Positions 29,234 through 32,178 of a stretch of 32,178 nucleotides of DNA are shown in pieces; the stretch's first letter is position 1; each line of letters opens with the position of its first letter. Under the pieces are notes generated by a model, which worked only from the letters and a program-made list of their open reading frames with translations, was not told where the DNA came from and ran no database searches. The DNA comes from Lachnospiraceae bacterium. Its GTDB lineage: Bacteria; Bacillota; Clostridia; Lachnospirales; Lachnospiraceae. Both the position numbers and the translations under genes were made by a program. The stretch covers positions 1 through 32,178 of the forward strand of contig JAFSXC010000074.1 of the NCBI GenBank assembly GCA_017450105.1. Reading direction: 5' to 3'.

Positions 29234-31156
29234 ATGAGAGGCAAAAGGTGTATTCCCTGGTTTGTTTTGACATTCGCTCTGGCGTTTGGCGCAGGCTGTG
29301 GGAAGACGGAGGATAAGGCGGCGCCGGAAGTAACGGAAGGCGCGCAGGAAACCAAAACAGAAACCGAGACCGCAGCAGAAGAAGCGGATGTGCTGGACCA
29401 ATATACAGGGAGCTGGAAGTATGAGGATAACTCTTACTACCTGACCCTGAATGACGATGACAGTTGGACGCTTCTGGACTCTACGGGGAATATCCTGGGA
29501 CTCGGTACCGCGAAGATGAACGGGGAGCTTCTCTCCTTATACAGCAAATACAACCCGGATGACTACAGTGTTTTTGACCCGCAGGGGGACAAGCTGAAGG
29601 ACTACGAGGGCCATCTCCTTGGACGTGTCGATTCCGCTCCGCAGGCGCTCGGCTACCCGCTGCAGGAGTACTACGGAACCTGGGCGAGCGACGTAAAGGG
29701 AGGGAAAAACTATATGTTCCGGATCCCGGAAAACAGGAACCGGATTTATGTGACCTCTACGGACGAAAACAATTCGGTCCTTTATTCCTTTGTGAAAAGC
29801 TACACCTACGAGAACGGGAAGGTGATCGTCAAAGGGGAAAACGGCCACCAGCTCGAGCTTCTGCTCTATGAGGACGGGACGATGCATATGGCGGACGCAT
29901 CCGATATCGTTATCAAAAGAGTGAGCTCCACGCCCACCTACGATATGCCCACGCCCTTTGATGAACCGACCTCCAGCTTTGCGCCGCAGAACCGAAGCGA
30001 TGTGACATTCCACTGCCCCCAGACTCTGGGGATGGTCGACTCCATGACCGATGAGAGCAATCTCTGGCTCGGACCGACCGTGACCCGGGCCTCCCACCAG
30101 GACGATGACAGACACTGTCTGATCGGTCTGGGCGCCACCGACTGGAGCAAAAAAGAAGAAAAGTATATGCAGCAGGGAGAGTATGTTGCCCGCGCTTATA
30201 TTCAGATGTTTACCAATAAGCTGGCTCAGGCCTTCTTCGGGGATGATCTTGTGGAGGCTCATGCCTACGACTTTATCAACGGCGGAAACTATTACCAGAT
30301 GACGCTGCTCTGCACCTTAAAGCAGGGATATATGTTTTCTGACGGCTACGAGGTCTGCGCTGCGCTGACGGCCCGCTATGTGGACCATTGCTCGATTACC
30401 TGCGCGGCGATCGTTCCGCTCCAGAACCTGGATTCCTATATTGCGATCTCGGACAGCCTGATGGATACCATCGAATACAGGGACAACGGCTGGACGACCG
30501 CCGGAACGGAGGTCCCGGATTCAGCGGCCGCGCTTGCCGCCTATCAGGAGATCCTGAATACCGCCGGGACGCCTTCGCAGACGCAGAACCAAAACCAGAA
30601 TCAGGGGAAGCCCGTGGCGGCTCCGACTCCGGTTTCCCAGACGCAGACCTCCACCACCACGGTCTATTCGCCGATCTATCTGATCAATAACGCCGGCGCC
30701 AGCTCGAGAACGGGCTACGAGGGAGTGCTCGATCCCTTCTTCTGGACGGATTCGGACGGCTTCATCTGGTACTGGAACGGGTATGACAACGTTCTTTACA
30801 GCTATGAGGGAGACTTCTATACCGAGGACGGAATCCTTTACGAGGTCAACGATGCGGGCTGGGATGAGGATCTGTCCTACGACTATTACTACGATTATTA
30901 CGACGACTGGTCCGATCCCGGTGACTATGCGGATTGGTCCGATCCGGGGGATTACGAGGACTGGTCCGATCCGGGAGATTACGAGGACTGGTCTGATCCG
31001 GGAGATTACGAGGACTGGTCTGATCCGGGGGATTACGAGGATTGGTCCGATCCCGGGGATTACTATGAAGATGACGATTATAACTATGATTATGAGGAGG
31101 ACTACGGCTACGAGGAGGACTACGGCGGGTATGACGACTACGGGGATGACTGGTAA
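29234..31156 (+). CDS. Lipoprotein with acidic DWSDPGDYE repeat tail
   Basis: A 640-residue predicted lipoprotein: MRGKR, a hydrophobic core, then AFGAGC with candidate lipidated Cys22 (Gly at -3 is a little unusual). After a Glu/Thr linker come two beta-rich segments. The first, about 55-235, contains GSWKYEDNSYYLTLNDD and YGTWASDVKGGKNYMFRI and looks like a duplicated lipocalin-like or stalk unit. The second, about 255-420, is a mixed domain (DVTFHCPQTLGMVDSMTDES). A Gln/Thr-rich linker follows, then a segment beginning VYSPIYLINN, then an Asp/Tyr/Gly-rich tail with six 9-residue repeats. The tail is strongly acidic and could bind cations or basic surfaces; I do not recognise the family. 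AAGGAGAA lies 7 bases before the ATG at 29234; extension upstream to 29183 lacks a signal sequence and overlaps the previous gene. Confidence 0.82.
   Translation: MRGKRCIPWFVLTFALAFGAGCGKTEDKAAPEVTEGAQETKTETETAAEEADVLDQYTGSWKYEDNSYYLTLNDDDSWTLLDSTGNILGLGTAKMNGELLSLYSKYNPDDYSVFDPQGDKLKDYEGHLLGRVDSAPQALGYPLQEYYGTWASDVKGGKNYMFRIPENRNRIYVTSTDENNSVLYSFVKSYTYENGKVIVKGENGHQLELLLYEDGTMHMADASDIVIKRVSSTPTYDMPTPFDEPTSSFAPQNRSDVTFHCPQTLGMVDSMTDESNLWLGPTVTRASHQDDDRHCLIGLGATDWSKKEEKYMQQGEYVARAYIQMFTNKLAQAFFGDDLVEAHAYDFINGGNYYQMTLLCTLKQGYMFSDGYEVCAALTARYVDHCSITCAAIVPLQNLDSYIAISDSLMDTIEYRDNGWTTAGTEVPDSAAALAAYQEILNTAGTPSQTQNQNQNQGKPVAAPTPVSQTQTSTTTVYSPIYLINNAGASSRTGYEGVLDPFFWTDSDGFIWYWNGYDNVLYSYEGDFYTEDGILYEVNDAGWDEDLSYDYYYDYYDDWSDPGDYADWSDPGDYEDWSDPGDYEDWSDPGDYEDWSDPGDYEDWSDPGDYYEDDDYNYDYEEDYGYEEDYGGYDDYGDDW
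30905..31066 (+). repeat. Six tandem 27-bp repeats coding DWSDPGDYE
   Basis: Six uninterrupted 27-bp units start at 30905, 30932, 30959, 30986, 31013 and 31040. Each encodes DWSDPGD plus Y and one variable residue; the first ends YA and the last YY. Differences are mostly silent third-base changes, so the peptide is under stronger constraint than the DNA. The units keep the reading frame and could vary in number by slippage. Confidence 0.95.
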
Positions 31157-31195
31157 GAGAAATCGGAACCGGTGATTCCTGCGATTTACAATGAG

Positions 31196-31237
31196 AGGAA
31201 CCTGCTTCCTGATACAGGAGAGGCAGGTTCCTTTTTT
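31196..31237 (+). terminator. Intrinsic terminator after the lipoprotein gene
   Basis: AGGAACCTGC (31196-31205) pairs with GCAGGTTCCT (31223-31232). The loop has extra internal pairing (TCCT with AGGA), and a run of T ends at 31237. It closes the operon of the calpain-like protein, the GNAT and the lipoprotein. Confidence 0.9.
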
Positions 31238-31297
31238 ATTCCTACAGAATTTTCCTGCCGTTCCTGTTCGCACCGCCCCAATCGATGCAGAGCGGGT

Positions 31298-31327
31298 GAT
31301 GCTTTTATGCATCGCTTATGGTATAAT
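31298..31327 (+). promoter_or_regulatory. Extended -10 promoter of the last GNAT gene, with a small palindrome
   Basis: TGGTATAAT at 31319-31327 is a full extended -10 (TGn plus TATAAT). There is no good -35. Instead a palindrome GATGC-(6 bases)-GCATC at 31298-31313 covers the -35 region, with a further CGATGC copy at 31283-31288. These could form an operator. The leader to the start codon is about 70 bases. The rest of 31238-31404 holds nothing else recognised. Confidence 0.5.
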
Positions 31328-31404
31328 CGCCTATAAGAGTGCGATCCGGCACAGTCTGTGCGCTGATTCGTAAACAATAAGGGAAACGTTTTTGAGGGAG
31401 AAGA

Positions 31405-32178
31405 ATGGCGGTAAGGAAAGGATTTGAAGAACCGAGGGCTCTGTCTGTAGAGGAGGCGATCGGAACGGATGATGAAGCGCTTCGGGAAAAAATGGCAGAA
31501 CGCCTGCTTCAGGATGAAGAAGCTGTAAAGAGTGAGATCGAAGCTGAAAAAAAAGAGCTTAAAAGGTTCGAGGCCGAGCTGGAACAGAACGTGATCAAAT
31601 ATGAAAGAGACGACAGCGACCGGGAACCCGTGGAACGCGCCTATGAAAAGAAGCTCGGGATCCTGCACAGGATGGCAGGACAATTTCATCCCCTCTCCGA
31701 TGAGGGGAAAAAGGCACTCCAGGATGCAGTGGCCTGCCGGAAGGAATTTGAAGGCCTGATCGGTCCCCTGCTCACGACGATCACGAAAAACAATCTGAAC
31801 CTGTTTCAGAGTGTGCTGCCGCAGGACCTCGGTGAAGATGTGGCCTGCGGTAGGCGGAGCGCTTTCGGCGCGATTCGTACCGATAACGGCAGGACCTACG
31901 GAGTGGGCGCCATTGTCTATTTTACGGATCGCATTCCCACCTATGAAGGAGGGGTGCTTCGCATCGAATGGCTGTATGTCCATGAAAAGTTCCGCAAAAG
32001 AGGGGTCGCGCGCTTCCTGCTCGGAGAGCTTCTGCATCAGATGATCCGTTCCAGCCTGCCTGCGGTTTCCTGCGAGTTTCCCGCAAAGGGAGAATACAAT
32101 CAGGTGCTTGCTTATATCCTCAGCGGCTGGAGCTTTGAATTCGGTACCTGGATCAGCCCGGAGGCTCTGATCCGGATC
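31405..32178 (+). CDS. GNAT acetyltransferase-like protein with N-terminal helical extension (cut by window edge)
   Basis: The frame is open from the ATG at 31405 to the window end (258 codons, no stop). GAGGGAGAAG just upstream is the ribosome binding site. Residues 1 to about 140 are charged helix (EEAVKSEIEAEKKELKRF), an extension not seen in the other GNATs here. A GNAT domain follows: VLRIEWLYVHEKFRKRGVAR has the acetyl-CoA loop R197-x-x-G200-x-A202, then a helix, strand PAVSCEFPAKGEYNQVLAYI and the motif ILSGWSFEFGTW. It has its own extended -10 promoter. Its place after the calpain/GNAT/lipoprotein operon suggests that the accessory cluster continues beyond the window. Confidence 0.82.
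   Translation, partial: MAVRKGFEEPRALSVEEAIGTDDEALREKMAERLLQDEEAVKSEIEAEKKELKRFEAELEQNVIKYERDDSDREPVERAYEKKLGILHRMAGQFHPLSDEGKKALQDAVACRKEFEGLIGPLLTTITKNNLNLFQSVLPQDLGEDVACGRRSAFGAIRTDNGRTYGVGAIVYFTDRIPTYEGGVLRIEWLYVHEKFRKRGVARFLLGELLHQMIRSSLPAVSCEFPAKGEYNQVLAYILSGWSFEFGTWISPEALIRI

Noticed and set aside
8823..32178. A type IV, VI or VII secretion system, or a prophage, as the frame for the large proteins and the lysozyme
   Set aside because: No VirB4/VirD4, ClpV, FtsK/EssC-type ATPase, tail sheath, baseplate, capsid, portal, integrase or relaxase was recognised. Only the lysozyme domain is phage-like.

Overview
The window looks like chromosomal DNA of a moderately GC-rich anaerobic Firmicute, most probably a Lachnospiraceae-type Clostridium. 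The grounds are AGGAGG-type ribosome binding sites, sigma-A-type TATAAT boxes, a class B sortase paired with a BspA-like leucine-rich surface protein ending in MPKTG, lipobox lipoproteins, and a family-3 amino-acid binding protein fused to a permease. Genus or species cannot be read from the sequence.

Layout. (1) 1-3982, minus strand: the start of a CheW-like gene cut by the window edge, a short tract of tandem GC-rich hairpin repeats, then a two-gene surface operon (class B sortase followed by its likely substrate, a 967-residue LRR protein with an Asn-rich stalk). (2) 4034-8799, plus strand: a housekeeping operon of carB and glnA with a clear promoter and an intrinsic terminator. (3) 8823-22816, plus strand: six closely spaced genes: an all-helical protein, two double-GNAT-like proteins, a 1123-residue protein with an apparent PI3/4-kinase-like (atypical kinase) core, another double GNAT, and a 2216-residue charged coiled-coil protein. 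A perfect 13-bp-stem terminator, able to work in both directions, ends it. (4) 22882-25333, minus strand: a membrane-anchored lysozyme of the phage-tail type, apparently leaderless, overlapping a lipoprotein-permease fusion. (5) 25525-31156, plus strand: a 942-residue protein with a C-terminal calpain-like cysteine protease, a fourth double GNAT, and a lipoprotein with six exact-length DWSDPGDYE-type repeats, closed by a terminator. (6) 31405 to the right edge: a further GNAT protein, cut by the window.

How the parts may work together. carB and glnA link glutamine supply to carbamoyl phosphate. From 8823 onward the window is dominated by an accessory cluster in which each very large, mostly helical cytoplasmic protein (kinase-like, coiled-coil giant, calpain-like) sits next to a small double-GNAT protein. 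Kinase, cysteine protease and acetyltransferase activities in one locus, with no recognisable secretion machinery, suggest an undescribed multi-protein system, either intracellular signalling or scaffold modification, or secreted effectors with modifying or chaperone partners. The lysozyme and the two lipoproteins would be its envelope-facing components if they belong to it. The catalytic-domain calls rest on motifs read by eye; the role of the system is inference.

No tRNA, rRNA, CRISPR array, transposase or integrase was seen. No gene-free stretch exceeds 300 bases.
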